The notes under the pieces were generated by a model. It was not told the DNA's origin. It did no database searches and saw only the letters and a program-made list of their open reading frames with translations. A stretch of 64,000 bases of DNA. It comes from an uncultured Trueperaceae bacterium. GTDB lineage: Bacteria > Deinococcota > Deinococci > Deinococcales > Trueperaceae. The stretch spans positions 1-64,000 of the forward strand of contig CALCHY010000161.1 of the NCBI GenBank assembly GCA_937907415.1, given 5' to 3'. Below, one piece after another: positions 15,639 through 24,248 of the stretch (its first letter is position 1; every line of letters begins with the position of its first letter). The position numbers and the translations under genes were made by a program.

Positions 15639-18584
15639 TTGTCGTCATCACCTGCCATGAAGCGACTCGTGATCGTCGAGTCGCCAACCAAGGCGCGCAC
15701 AATCAAGCGCTTCCTGCCAGCCGACTACCAAGTAGAGGCCAGCATGGGCCACGTCAGGGACTTGCCGTCCAACGCGGCCGAGATTCCGGACAGCTACAAG
15801 GGCAACGAGTGGGCGCGACTTGGCGTCAACGTGGACGCTGGTTTCGAGCCCCTCTACGTCGTGTCTCCCAAGAAGAAGGCTGTGGTGAAGACGCTGCAGG
15901 CCGCCTTGAAGAGCGCAGACGAGGTCTACATCGCGACTGACGAGGATCGCGAGGGCGAGTCGATCGGCTGGCACCTGATCGAGTTGCTGCAGCCGAAGGT
16001 TCCAGTCAAGCGCATGGTCTTCCACGAGATCACTGAGCGCGCCATCCTAGACGCGCTCGAGAACACTCGCGAGATCGATTCGAACTTGGTCGAGGCGCAG
16101 GAGACGCGGCGGGTACTAGACCGTCTCGTCGGTTACGCCATCAGCCCGCTCCTGTGGCGCAAGATCGCGCCTAAGCTCAGCGCTGGGCGGGTGCAGAGCG
16201 TAGCCGTGCGGCTCCTCGTGATGCGTGAACGCGAGCGCATGGTGTTCGTGCCTGCCAGCTACTGGGACCTCAGCGCCAAGGTGGCCAAAGGCGGCGCCGG
16301 CTTCGAGGCGACACTGACGCACGTAGCCGGCGTGCGCGTGGCAAGCGGCCGCGATTACGACGCGGAGAGCGGCAAGCTGAAAGCGGAACTAAAACGCGGC
16401 ACCGACGTCATCGAGTTGTCGGAGGTCGAGGCGCGGGGCCTCGCCGACGCGGCGCCGCGTGGCGCCTGGGGTGTAACCGGGCTCGAGGAGCGCGAGCAGA
16501 ACCGCAGCCCGGCCGCGCCGTTCACCACCTCTACGCTGCAGCAGGAAGCGAGCCGCAAGCTCGGCTTGGCGGCCCGCGACACCATGCGCGTCGCGCAGAG
16601 CCTGTACGAGAACGGCTACATAACCTATATGCGTACCGACTCGACTAACCTCTCGCAAGAAGCGCTCGTCGCGACGCGCGAGGCCATCGAGCGGCGCTAC
16701 GGAGAGTCGTTCCTCAGCCAGGGCACGAGGAAGCACAAGGGCCCTGCCCGCAACGCGCAGGAAGCTCACGAGGCCATCCGCCCGGCAGGCACCGAGATGC
16801 GCACCGCCGATGAGCACGGCCTCAAGGGCCTCGAGGCGTCGGTTTACGACCTGGTGTGGAAGCGCACTGTCGCCTCGCAGATGGCGGACGCGCGCATCAA
16901 GTTCGTGACGGCGCGCATCATGGTCACGCAAGCAGATCAACCTGAGCTGGCGTTCAGGGCGAGCGGCCGCACGGTCCTCTTCCCCGGCTTCTTCCGCGCC
17001 TACGTGGAGGGCAGCGACGACCCAGATGCCGCCCTCGACGACCGCGATCAGCCGCTACCCACCCTCGCGAGCGGCGATGAACTCAGCTGCTCGAGCGTCA
17101 CGGCGGAAGGTCACGAGACCAAGCCTCCTTCGCGCTACACGGACGCGTCGCTCGTCAAGCTGCTCGAGGCGGAGGGCATCGGGCGGCCGAGCACTTACGC
17201 GAGCATCATCGACACCATCCAGGCTCGAGGGTACGCGCGGAAGCAAGGTCAGCAGCTCGTCCCTACCTTCACGGCGTTCGCCACTAACAACTTGCTCGAG
17301 AAGCAGTTCAGGCAGCTCGTCGACACGGAGTTCACGGCGCAGATGGAGCGCGTGCTAGACGACATCGCTTCTGGCGCGCGCGCTTCCGGCACCTACTTGC
17401 GCGACTTCTACCTCGGCGACCACGGCATCTTGCGCCTCGTGGACGACGCGCTCGAGGTCATCGATGCACGGCAGATCTCCACCGTCGAGAACGAGGCGTG
17501 GGCGCCTTACATCGTTCGTGTCGGGCGTTATGGCCCGTACGTCGAGGGTCCGCTCGACGGTGAGGTCAAGACGACTTCGCTGCCGCGGGACGTCGCGCCT
17601 GGCGACCTGACGAAGGCGGAGCTCGAGCAGTACCTCGTCGAGGGCAACATGGGCGACGTCGTCGTCGCGACCGAACCTATAAGCGACGAGCCCATCTACC
17701 TGAAGCGCGGGCCGTTCGGTCCGTACCTGCAGTTGGGCGAGGCGGGCGAGGCTGGAGCCAAGCCGAAGCGCGTCTCGTTGCCGCCAGGCGTAGCCCCGCA
17801 CGACGTGAACGCCGAGTTGGCGCTCAAGCTCATCGAGCTCCCGATGAAGCTGGGCGAGCACCCTGACGACACGAAGCCGGTCGAGGTCGGCATCGGACGC
17901 TACGGCCCGTACGTGAAGCACGGCAGCGTCTACGCCTCGATCCCTAAGGCCGAGTTCCTGCTCGACGTCGGGCTCGAGCGCGCCCTCGAGCTCCTCTCTC
18001 AGAAGAAGCGCCGTGGCACGGCGCCCATCAAGGAGCTGGGCGCCGACCCGCGCACGGGCGACCCGATCGAACTGTACGAGGGGCGCTTCGGACCGTACGT
18101 CAAACGCGGCAGCGTGAACGCCTCCCTGCCACGCGACCTGAGCGTCGACGACCTCTCGCTCGAACAAGCTAGCGACCTCCTTGACGCGCGTGAGGCAGCA
18201 GGCGGCGGCACGCGGGGCGGCCGCGGCGCCAAGGCGGCGAGCACCAAGGCGAAGGCTGGCACCAAAGCCAAAGCAGGCGCCAAGGCCAAAGCACCCACCA
18301 AGGCCAAGAAGGCCACGAAGGCCAAGGCCCGCACCAAACCAGCGAGGCCGACCGGCCCGAAGGCAACGAACGAGCAACTAGCTGCGCACCTGGGCGAACT
18401 CGAGCCGGACGACGCGGCCGTCGTGCGCCTCACGCTCGGCGCGGGCGCCCCTGCCATCAGCGTCGAAGCAGCCGCTGCGCAACTCGGGATCGACGCGGCC
18501 GACGCCGCCGCGCGCAACAAGCGCGGGCTCTTCAAACTGCGCATGAGTTACGGCAGGCAACGCAAGCAGGCTGGAGAGGGTTGA
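15639..18584 (+). CDS. topA: DNA topoisomerase I (type IA)
   Basis: A 981-residue topoisomerase that relaxes negative supercoils. The Toprim domain begins LVIVESPTKARTIKRFL and has ATDEDREGESIGWHL metal ligands. The catalytic tyrosine is Tyr330 in YITYMRTDST. Four C-terminal repeats with (G)RYGPYV-type cores follow at ~630-840 instead of the zinc ribbons of E. coli. Then comes a Lys/Ala tail of KAKAG-like units (~865-905), resembling histone H1, and a last ~75-residue segment ending FKLRMSYG. TTG 15639 is chosen because AGGGG lies nine bases upstream; ATG 15657 has no ribosome site. The stop overlaps the next start (TTGA). Confidence 0.93.
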   Translation: MSSSPAMKRLVIVESPTKARTIKRFLPADYQVEASMGHVRDLPSNAAEIPDSYKGNEWARLGVNVDAGFEPLYVVSPKKKAVVKTLQAALKSADEVYIATDEDREGESIGWHLIELLQPKVPVKRMVFHEITERAILDALENTREIDSNLVEAQETRRVLDRLVGYAISPLLWRKIAPKLSAGRVQSVAVRLLVMRERERMVFVPASYWDLSAKVAKGGAGFEATLTHVAGVRVASGRDYDAESGKLKAELKRGTDVIELSEVEARGLADAAPRGAWGVTGLEEREQNRSPAAPFTTSTLQQEASRKLGLAARDTMRVAQSLYENGYITYMRTDSTNLSQEALVATREAIERRYGESFLSQGTRKHKGPARNAQEAHEAIRPAGTEMRTADEHGLKGLEASVYDLVWKRTVASQMADARIKFVTARIMVTQADQPELAFRASGRTVLFPGFFRAYVEGSDDPDAALDDRDQPLPTLASGDELSCSSVTAEGHETKPPSRYTDASLVKLLEAEGIGRPSTYASIIDTIQARGYARKQGQQLVPTFTAFATNNLLEKQFRQLVDTEFTAQMERVLDDIASGARASGTYLRDFYLGDHGILRLVDDALEVIDARQISTVENEAWAPYIVRVGRYGPYVEGPLDGEVKTTSLPRDVAPGDLTKAELEQYLVEGNMGDVVVATEPISDEPIYLKRGPFGPYLQLGEAGEAGAKPKRVSLPPGVAPHDVNAELALKLIELPMKLGEHPDDTKPVEVGIGRYGPYVKHGSVYASIPKAEFLLDVGLERALELLSQKKRRGTAPIKELGADPRTGDPIELYEGRFGPYVKRGSVNASLPRDLSVDDLSLEQASDLLDAREAAGGGTRGGRGAKAASTKAKAGTKAKAGAKAKAPTKAKKATKAKARTKPARPTGPKATNEQLAAHLGELEPDDAAVVRLTLGAGAPAISVEAAAAQLGIDAADAAARNKRGLFKLRMSYGRQRKQAGEG

Positions 18585-18883
18585 GCAAAGCCGCCCCAGG
18601 CAGGGCGCTCAACCTACCTGCTCTTGCCAGTTCGGCTGCAGGTGCGGCCATCGCCGTGCCTGGCGGGCCGTTCGCGGTGCAACGGCTGCTCGCGCCTCAC
18701 GAGCTAGACGGCAGCGAGGAGCGTTGGGTGCTCGTGCTGAGCGGCGAGGTCATCGTCGACCTCGCCCTTGGAGCGTTCCGCGTGCTACGCCACGGTGACG
18801 CGCTCGCGTTCCCCGTCGGGGTGACGGCCACCCTGCGGAGCGTGTCAGCCCCGGCAGTCGTGGTGTGGCACCAAGGGCGCTAG
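18581..18883 (+). CDS. small cupin-fold protein
   Basis: A 100-residue protein with a predicted cupin beta-barrel (residues ~45-95): ERWVLVLSGEVIVDL followed by RHGDALAFPVGVTATL. The usual histidine metal ligands are mostly absent, with only one His near the second motif, so it may not bind a metal. TTG 18581 overlaps the topA stop by four bases and is preceded by GGAGAGGG, so it is coupled to topA. Its stop TAG forms the first three bases of the recO -10 box. Function is unknown. Confidence 0.6.
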   Translation: MSKAAPGRALNLPALASSAAGAAIAVPGGPFAVQRLLAPHELDGSEERWVLVLSGEVIVDLALGAFRVLRHGDALAFPVGVTATLRSVSAPAVVVWHQGR

Positions 18884-18886
18884 ACT
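18881..18886 (+). promoter_or_regulatory. -10 box TAGACT, leaderless start of recO
   Basis: TAGACT is followed by exactly six bases and then GTG 18893. The first three bases are the stop codon of the cupin gene, so termination of translation and promoter recognition share DNA. The TGAGGA between could alternatively act as a ribosome site for read-through mRNA. Confidence 0.5.
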
Positions 18887-18892
18887 TGAGGA

Positions 18893-19627
18893 GTGAAACG
18901 CTACACCGTTAGCGACGGGCTAGTCATCAAGCGGCAGGCGCTGCCGTCTGGAGACATCGTCGTGACGCTCCTCGGTCGGCAGGGCAAGTGGCGCGCCGTT
19001 GCGCGCAAGGGCACCCTGCCGGGCGGCAACCTTGGCAGGCTCTCGCTCTTCCACGACGTCACCGTCCAGTACTACCGGCGCCAGGAGGAGGACCTAGCGC
19101 TCCTCACACAAGTCCAGCTGAACGGGGCGCTCGCTGGCCTCAGTATGACGACCGTCTACCCTTACGCGCACCTCCTGTCTGAACTAGCTGACGCGCTAAC
19201 CGTCGACCTGCACCTCGAAGCGAGGGTTTACGACTACTTGACCTCCGCCCTGCGGGGGTTAGCGCGGCACGACGATCCAGACCTCGTTGCCCTCCTCTAC
19301 GCCTGGCGGCTCCTTGACGTTGCGGGACTGGCGCCGCGCGTGCAGGCGTGTGTTTCCTGCGGTGCGCCGGAGCCGTTCGTCGCCTTCGACCTCCAGGCAG
19401 GCGGCCTCACGTGCGACGCCTGCCGCAGTGGCCACGCGCTGGCCCCGCAGGCCGTTACGGAGTTGCGGCTCTTGGTGGCGGGCAGCATGTCGGCGGCGTT
19501 GGCGAACGCTTACCACCACCGCGAGCAGCTTTGGCGCATGCTGGAAGCGTACGTGGCTTACCACGTGCGTGACCTACGCAGCTTCGCAGCGGCGCGTGAG
19601 CAACTGGCCGCATCGCATGCTGGTTGA
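18893..19627 (+). CDS. recO: DNA repair protein RecO
   Basis: A 244-residue RecO, which binds single-stranded DNA and SSB and with RecR helps RecA loading. The N-terminal OB-fold starts YTVSDGLVIKRQALPSGD; the middle is helical; a C4 zinc motif (CVSCG...CDAC, about 22 residues between the pairs) is intact. Length is normal. The start is GTG 18893, six bases after a TAGACT box. plsY begins inside the end of recO (11-nt overlap), so the two are translationally linked. Confidence 0.9.
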   Translation: MKRYTVSDGLVIKRQALPSGDIVVTLLGRQGKWRAVARKGTLPGGNLGRLSLFHDVTVQYYRRQEEDLALLTQVQLNGALAGLSMTTVYPYAHLLSELADALTVDLHLEARVYDYLTSALRGLARHDDPDLVALLYAWRLLDVAGLAPRVQACVSCGAPEPFVAFDLQAGGLTCDACRSGHALAPQAVTELRLLVAGSMSAALANAYHHREQLWRMLEAYVAYHVRDLRSFAAAREQLAASHAG

Positions 19628-20285
19628 GCTCCTGGCCGCACTCGCGGTTGGCTACCTGGTCGGTTCGGTGCCGACCGCCGCCTGGATCGCACGGGCGCGG
19701 GGCAAGGACGTGTTCAGCTTGGGGTCAGGCAACATGGGCGCCATGAACACCGCGCGCAACCTGACGCTCGGCTTGGGCGTACTGGTGCTCGCACTTGACG
19801 TCGCCAAGGGTGCACTCGCCACCTACCTCGGACTCTTCATAGCGGCGGCCTCCGCACCCGGCGTCGAAGCGCCCGCGCTTGCAGCGCCGTTGGTGGCAGG
19901 CTTCGGCGCCGTCCTGGGGCACGCCTTCTCGATGTTCGTCGGCTTCAGGGGCGGCAAGGCGCTAGCCACCACGCTAGGCGTGTCGTTGCCGCTCTACCCG
20001 CAGGTCGGGCTGGCCGCGCTCATCCTGATCGTGGCGCTCTACCTCATCGTGAGGCGCGCGGGCCTCGCCGCGATCATCACCATGCTGGCGTACCCGTTCC
20101 TCGCCCTGCTGACGCTCGACCGCAGCGGTTGGCCGCGCGAGGATAGCTTCGCCGTGGTGACCGGGGTGCTGCCTATCGTGGCCATCGTGCTCCTGAAGCA
20201 CTTGTTGGCCTGGCGCAACGCGCCCAAGGCCAAGGCTAGTGATGTCACTGCCAGTGAAGCCGGTTCTCCACAGCGCCGCCAGTGA
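19617..20285 (+). CDS. plsY: glycerol-3-phosphate acyltransferase PlsY
   Basis: A 222-residue integral membrane enzyme that transfers acyl groups from acyl-phosphate to glycerol-3-phosphate, the first step of phospholipid synthesis. The signature GSGNMGAMNTARNLTLGLG and the FRGGKALATTLG loop are present, and about five hydrophobic segments span the protein. ATG 19617 lies 11 nt inside recO; the frame is open far upstream but that part is antisense-like filler within recO. The 3' end overlaps the convergent folC gene by 41 bp. Confidence 0.93.
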   Translation: MLVELLAALAVGYLVGSVPTAAWIARARGKDVFSLGSGNMGAMNTARNLTLGLGVLVLALDVAKGALATYLGLFIAAASAPGVEAPALAAPLVAGFGAVLGHAFSMFVGFRGGKALATTLGVSLPLYPQVGLAALILIVALYLIVRRAGLAAIITMLAYPFLALLTLDRSGWPREDSFAVVTGVLPIVAIVLLKHLLAWRNAPKAKASDVTASEAGSPQRRQ

Positions 20286-21543
20286 GCAAGTCGCGCATCT
20301 CACCCACCAAGAAGAGGCTGCCCGCCACCACGATGGTGTCGCCAGGCTGAGTGAGTTCTCGTGCGGCCCGCAGCGCGCTGGCCGGATCGGAGCTTACCGA
20401 GGCGCCAGGTACCAACGCGGCAAGCGCGCTTGGCTCCATCGCGCGTGGGCTGCGCGCCGCACGCGTGACGACCACGCGTTCTGCTAGGGGGGCGAGCAGG
20501 TGGGTGACGCCAGCCACGTCCTTGTCTGCCGACGCGCCGAAGACGAGCAGCGCCACGCCACCGGTCAGCTCACCGATGGCGGCGGCAAGCGCGGTGGCGG
20601 CGGCGGGGTTATGCGCGCCGTCCAGGACGACCCTGCGGTCGTTCCACGAGAACGACTCGAGCCGCCCGGGCCAACTCGCAGCCGCCACTCCTGCCAAGGC
20701 CGCCTGCAGCGGCACTCCAAGGGCGGTCGCCGCCTCCAACGCCAAGGCAAGGTTCGCTACTTGGTGACGGCCGACGAGCGGCGAGGAGACTCTAACGCCG
20801 TCGCATTCGGCCCCTGGGTGGCGCCAGGTGAACGAGGTCCCTTCCCATGCGACGTCGACCTCCGAGCCCCAGAAATCACCGCCGTACTGGCTGAGGGGCG
20901 CTCCGAGCTCGGCCGCCTGCCGCGCGATCACCGCGGCGGGCCCGGCCTCGCAGACGCCGGATAGCACGGGCACGAGTGGGCGCATGATGCCGGCTTTCTC
21001 TAGGGCGATCAGCTCCAAGGTATGGCCGAGGACGGCCGTGTGATCGAGCGCCACCGACGTGATCACGCTCAGGGCGGGCTCGACCGCGTTCGTGGCGTCC
21101 AGGCGCCCCCCGAGTCCAACCTCGAGCACGGCAGTGCTCACCCCAGCTTCGGCGAAGCGCAGCAGGGCGACAGCGGTGATGACCTCGAAGAAGGTGTTCC
21201 CGTTACGCTCCGCAGCCGGCCGCGCCCGCCCGACGAGTTCGTCCAGCGCGGCGTCTGGCGTCGCCACGCCCGCGACTCGCACGCGCTCGCCGACGTGCTG
21301 CAAGTGAGGGCTCGTGTACAGGCCCGCTACCTCGCCGCCCTCCGCCAGGCAGGCGGCAAGCGCGCGCGCAGCGCTCCCCTTACCGTTAGTTCCTGCCACC
21401 AGCACGTTGCGCACGCCCACCTGCGGTGAACCTAGGTCCGCGAGGAGTGCCTTCATTGACCCCAAGCCCGGCTTGATCCCGAAGCGTTGCAGGGCGAAGA
21501 GCCAGTCGAGGTGCGGAGTGGCCTCGACTTCAGGTGCGCTCAT
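20245..21543 (-). CDS. folC: folylpolyglutamate / dihydrofolate synthase
   Basis: A 432-residue Mur-ligase-family enzyme that adds glutamate to folates (and may also make dihydrofolate). The ATP site GTNGKGSAARALAACLAE and the folate loop TSPHLQHVGERVRV lie near the N-terminus; DGAHNPAAATALAAAI is the family's C-terminal motif. Length is normal. ATG 21543 overlaps the end of the upstream HD-domain gene by 14 nt, so both are on one transcript. The 3' end overlaps plsY on the other strand by 41 bp, so antisense transcripts are likely. Confidence 0.93.
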   Translation of the reverse strand: MSAPEVEATPHLDWLFALQRFGIKPGLGSMKALLADLGSPQVGVRNVLVAGTNGKGSAARALAACLAEGGEVAGLYTSPHLQHVGERVRVAGVATPDAALDELVGRARPAAERNGNTFFEVITAVALLRFAEAGVSTAVLEVGLGGRLDATNAVEPALSVITSVALDHTAVLGHTLELIALEKAGIMRPLVPVLSGVCEAGPAAVIARQAAELGAPLSQYGGDFWGSEVDVAWEGTSFTWRHPGAECDGVRVSSPLVGRHQVANLALALEAATALGVPLQAALAGVAAASWPGRLESFSWNDRRVVLDGAHNPAAATALAAAIGELTGGVALLVFGASADKDVAGVTHLLAPLAERVVVTRAARSPRAMEPSALAALVPGASVSSDPASALRAARELTQPGDTIVVAGSLFLVGEMRDLLTGGAVENRLHWQ

Positions 21544-22036
21544 CGCACTCCTGCAACAGCCTGAGGTCTGGGTCGCCGGCGGCTGAGTGGTGACCCTCCA
21601 CGAGGGCGACGACGCGCGCAGACGACCCCGCGTCTCTCAACAGTTCGGCGCCGTACGTCGCGTGGTGCGCGCGCGCCTGGCGCGCACCGGCCAGGCCACG
21701 CAGCCGCGGCGCACTACGCGCGGCACCCGCGTGCGGCAAGAGGTGGGTGAGGACGCGCCACAACGCGCCCTGCGGGGTCCCAAGCTTGCCCACGTCGTGA
21801 AGCAAGGCCGCGGCGATCAGCTCGGAGGTAGCCCGCGGCCTGCGCCGCAGCAGGCGCCGTGCCACCTCGACACCGTGAGCCCGCTCCTGTGCAGGCAGGC
21901 TCACGAACAGCGCGAACTCTCGGCTAGTAAGGTAAGCGCTCGCCCAAGCGTCATCCGGCCGCGCCAACGCAGGCACCGCCGCCAGCAAGGTGCGGTGTGC
22001 GGCGTTCAAGTACCAGACGGTGGGCTTGAGGCGCAT
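21530..22036 (-). CDS. HD-domain protein (predicted metal-dependent phosphohydrolase)
   Basis: A 168-residue protein with a compact HD domain: a first helix with ERAHGVEVARRL, then AAALLHDVGKLGTP (the HD pair), HHATYGAELLRDAG and a last EGHH helix. This is the ligand set of HDIG/YqeK-like phosphohydrolases. The N-terminal ~45 residues are not recognised. Substrate is unknown. A TAGACT box lies nine bases before ATG 22036. folC overlaps its end by 14 nt. Confidence 0.75.
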   Translation of the reverse strand: MRLKPTVWYLNAAHRTLLAAVPALARPDDAWASAYLTSREFALFVSLPAQERAHGVEVARRLLRRRPRATSELIAAALLHDVGKLGTPQGALWRVLTHLLPHAGAARSAPRLRGLAGARQARAHHATYGAELLRDAGSSARVVALVEGHHSAAGDPDLRLLQECDERT

Positions 22037-22115
22037 ACTCGGGCAAGTCTACGACTCCCGTCTTGGCCAAGGCGGTATGCTGGCGCCGTTCCCGCCACGG
22101 CGGCCACAGGAGTGA

Positions 22116-23303
22116 ATGGTGCAATCCCGTCCCGCCCGCAACCCACGTCAGATCGTCAACTTACTCTTGCTGCTGGCGCTACTAACTGGGTTCGCGTTCG
22201 CCCAAGAACCCGCCGACGTCGCGACACCGAACGAAACTCCAGGCGCCACCGCGCAAGGGTCTCCAACACCGATGACTTCCGCGGACGCCGTGCCAGCAGA
22301 GGCGGACGCCGCCGTCAAGGCGTGGCTCGCGCGACCTGCCGCCTCCCTTGATTACCTGATCGGCCTCGACCCTGCGCAACTATGTCGGGAACTACCCGCG
22401 ATAGTCGTCAACCCCGGACCCGTGCCAGGCACGGAAGTGCGCGTCGAGGACCGCATCGAGCATCCAAGCGCCGACCCCGACGTTAGGCGCTTCACGTACG
22501 CAGCCGTCAGGCCAGGGAACCAGCTCGACGTCGTAGAAGTCGTCATGCAGCGGAGCGGCGGCACGTGGACGCCCTCGTACGTCGGCTTCCTCAACCAGAA
22601 CCAACCGACTGGTGTGCGCGCGTGGCTGCAGACGCCAGCGGCTGGCTGGGTGTTCGTCGCCTTCTCGCTACTCGTGCTGCTCGCGCTCCTCCGCCCCGGT
22701 TCACCTATTCGCCGCTGGTTGGTAGCGGGTATGGCCGCCATCAAGGAGCACCGGCGCCTGGTCGCCGTCACGCTGATCGGCCTCTACGCCCTCTTCGCGT
22801 TGGGCGCCTACGTCGGAACGACCCTGCCTGCGGAATGCGAGCAGGCGGTGCTAGACGTCATCAACGCCGCCATCGGCAGCGTCGGGGCAACGCAGGCGTA
22901 CGGCAGCGGTAACGTCGTGCGCGCCGCGGCCACCACCTACTTCCAGAACTTCGGGGTGGTAACCACTTCCGTTACCTTCCCGCTTGCCGCCCTCTTCGGC
23001 GTGCCAGCCTACTTGTTCGCGGCGGCGTCCTTCTTCACGCAGGGCGTGCCGTTCGGCCTGCTCGCTTCTGGCGGGCCGTTCTACATCCTCTTGCTGCTCA
23101 TCCTCTTGGTGCTCGAACTGACGTCCTACTTCCTGGTCGTGGCTGGCGGCGGCATGCTGCTCGCCACCGTCGTCAGGCGCGGAGCGCCAGGTAAGTTCGT
23201 GCGCGGCTTCCGCAAGTTACTGCTCATGCTGCCCATCGCAGGCGTCTTGCTGCTCGTTGGCGCTTGGTACGAGGCGCTGATAATCATCCTCGGCCTGGCT
23301 TAG
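22116..23303 (+). CDS. exported/membrane protein of unknown function, several TM segments
   Basis: A 395-residue protein I cannot assign. Residues 12-29 form a signal peptide ending AFAQE. Residues ~30-165 would be periplasmic and Pro/Ala-rich at first. From residue ~170 on there are about six hydrophobic segments (for example GWVFVAFSLLVLLALL, VTLIGLYALFALGAYVG and FYILLLLILLVLELTSYFLV). The middle of the membrane part loosely resembles the SpoIIM/DUF95 fold, but this is only an impression. ATG 22116 has an AGGAG ribosome site (22108-22112); a TATGCT (22076-22081) is a plausible -10. It ends four bases into the convergent phosphatase-like gene. Confidence 0.6.
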   Translation: MVQSRPARNPRQIVNLLLLLALLTGFAFAQEPADVATPNETPGATAQGSPTPMTSADAVPAEADAAVKAWLARPAASLDYLIGLDPAQLCRELPAIVVNPGPVPGTEVRVEDRIEHPSADPDVRRFTYAAVRPGNQLDVVEVVMQRSGGTWTPSYVGFLNQNQPTGVRAWLQTPAAGWVFVAFSLLVLLALLRPGSPIRRWLVAGMAAIKEHRRLVAVTLIGLYALFALGAYVGTTLPAECEQAVLDVINAAIGSVGATQAYGSGNVVRAAATTYFQNFGVVTTSVTFPLAALFGVPAYLFAAASFFTQGVPFGLLASGGPFYILLLLILLVLELTSYFLVVAGGGMLLATVVRRGAPGKFVRGFRKLLLMLPIAGVLLLVGAWYEALIIILGLA

Positions 23304-24208
23304 GCGTCCTCAGCCTGCTCCCACACGCGCCGGATGGCTGGCGCGACGTCAAGGAGCGACTTGGCAGCGACGAAGGCCGCTGCGCCGCGTCCACTGACCA
23401 GCAGCGGCACCTTGTTGAGGGTGTGTTGGCCAGACGAGACGTCCTCGAGGTTGCCGTGGTCGGAAGTGACCACCACCGTCACGTCGGCGCCGAAGATGCG
23501 GCTGAGGAGCCCGTCGACTAGACCGAGGAGTTTGACGGCCCCCTCGAAATCCCTAGCGTGTCCGAGGGCATCGGTTGGCCATACGTCGAAGAACACGAAC
23601 GACGCGGAGTGCGCTAGCCGCATCAGCGCGGCGGCGGTTCCGGCCACGCCTTGCGGAGGCAGGTCTGGACTGAGGCGCACGAGCCGCGCACCGTCGATGT
23701 CCGGACCGACGGCGAGGCCGGCGCGGTACGCGTCGAGGTCGCGAAGTTCAGTGCCGGCAGCCGTGGCAGCCACGACCGGTGCGTTAGGCCGGTAGCGCCT
23801 GCCGCCCATGGCAGCGAAGTACTGGGGCGGGTAGGCGTTCGCCAGCACCGCGCCATGCAGCTCCTTGGCGCGGTCGAAGAGCGTACCTTGCGCGATGACG
23901 GCCTTGAGGGTCGGGCCGGGCCACGGTCCGTAGTGACGACCCATCGCCGCCGCCCCGTTGACGCCTGTGAGGAGCGTCGTCTGCCCGGTCGCCGACTGCG
24001 GCAGGCCGTCCACTCCAAGGGTGGCGTCGAGTTGGCGGAACACGAGGTCGGGTTTCGTGACGTCTGGGAGCTCACGTGTTAGGCGCCCACCCAGAAGCTC
24101 CGTGAGGTACGGCATCGTTGCGCTGGCGAGCGGGTTGGTCACTGGGTCGTTAGCGCCTAGGCCAACGCCGTCAAGGAACACGAAGATCACGCTGGCGCTC
24201 GCCTTCAT
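23300..24208 (-). CDS. alkaline-phosphatase-superfamily metalloenzyme
   Basis: A 302-residue metal-dependent hydrolase/mutase of the alkaline phosphatase superfamily. FVFLDGVGLGAND carries the first metal Asp; SATGQTTLLTG carries the Ser/Thr nucleophile; DVWPTDALGH, TSDHGNLED and HTLNKVPLL supply the remaining metal ligands. The order matches phosphopentomutase/iPGM-type enzymes, but it is much shorter than phosphoglycerate mutase and lacks the cap domain pattern I would expect, so the substrate is open. It follows trpS by 40 bp on the same strand and is probably co-transcribed with it. Confidence 0.78.
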   Translation of the reverse strand: MKASASVIFVFLDGVGLGANDPVTNPLASATMPYLTELLGGRLTRELPDVTKPDLVFRQLDATLGVDGLPQSATGQTTLLTGVNGAAAMGRHYGPWPGPTLKAVIAQGTLFDRAKELHGAVLANAYPPQYFAAMGGRRYRPNAPVVAATAAGTELRDLDAYRAGLAVGPDIDGARLVRLSPDLPPQGVAGTAAALMRLAHSASFVFFDVWPTDALGHARDFEGAVKLLGLVDGLLSRIFGADVTVVVTSDHGNLEDVSSGQHTLNKVPLLVSGRGAAAFVAAKSLLDVAPAIRRVWEQAEDA

Positions 24209-24248
24209 GCGCCAGCACCACCCTCTGGCACGGGGCGCGCGCTGAGCG

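Noticed and set aside
18230..18345. Short tandem DNA repeats of GCCAAGGC type, at first sight repeat-array-like
   Set aside because: They are codons of the Lys/Ala tail of topoisomerase I, with no spacers as in CRISPR.
17355..18377. 340-codon minus-strand frame inside topA
   Set aside because: It is antisense to a confirmed gene; at this GC content long antisense frames arise from codon bias. The same applies to 35868-36995, 44352-45308 and 56362-57573.
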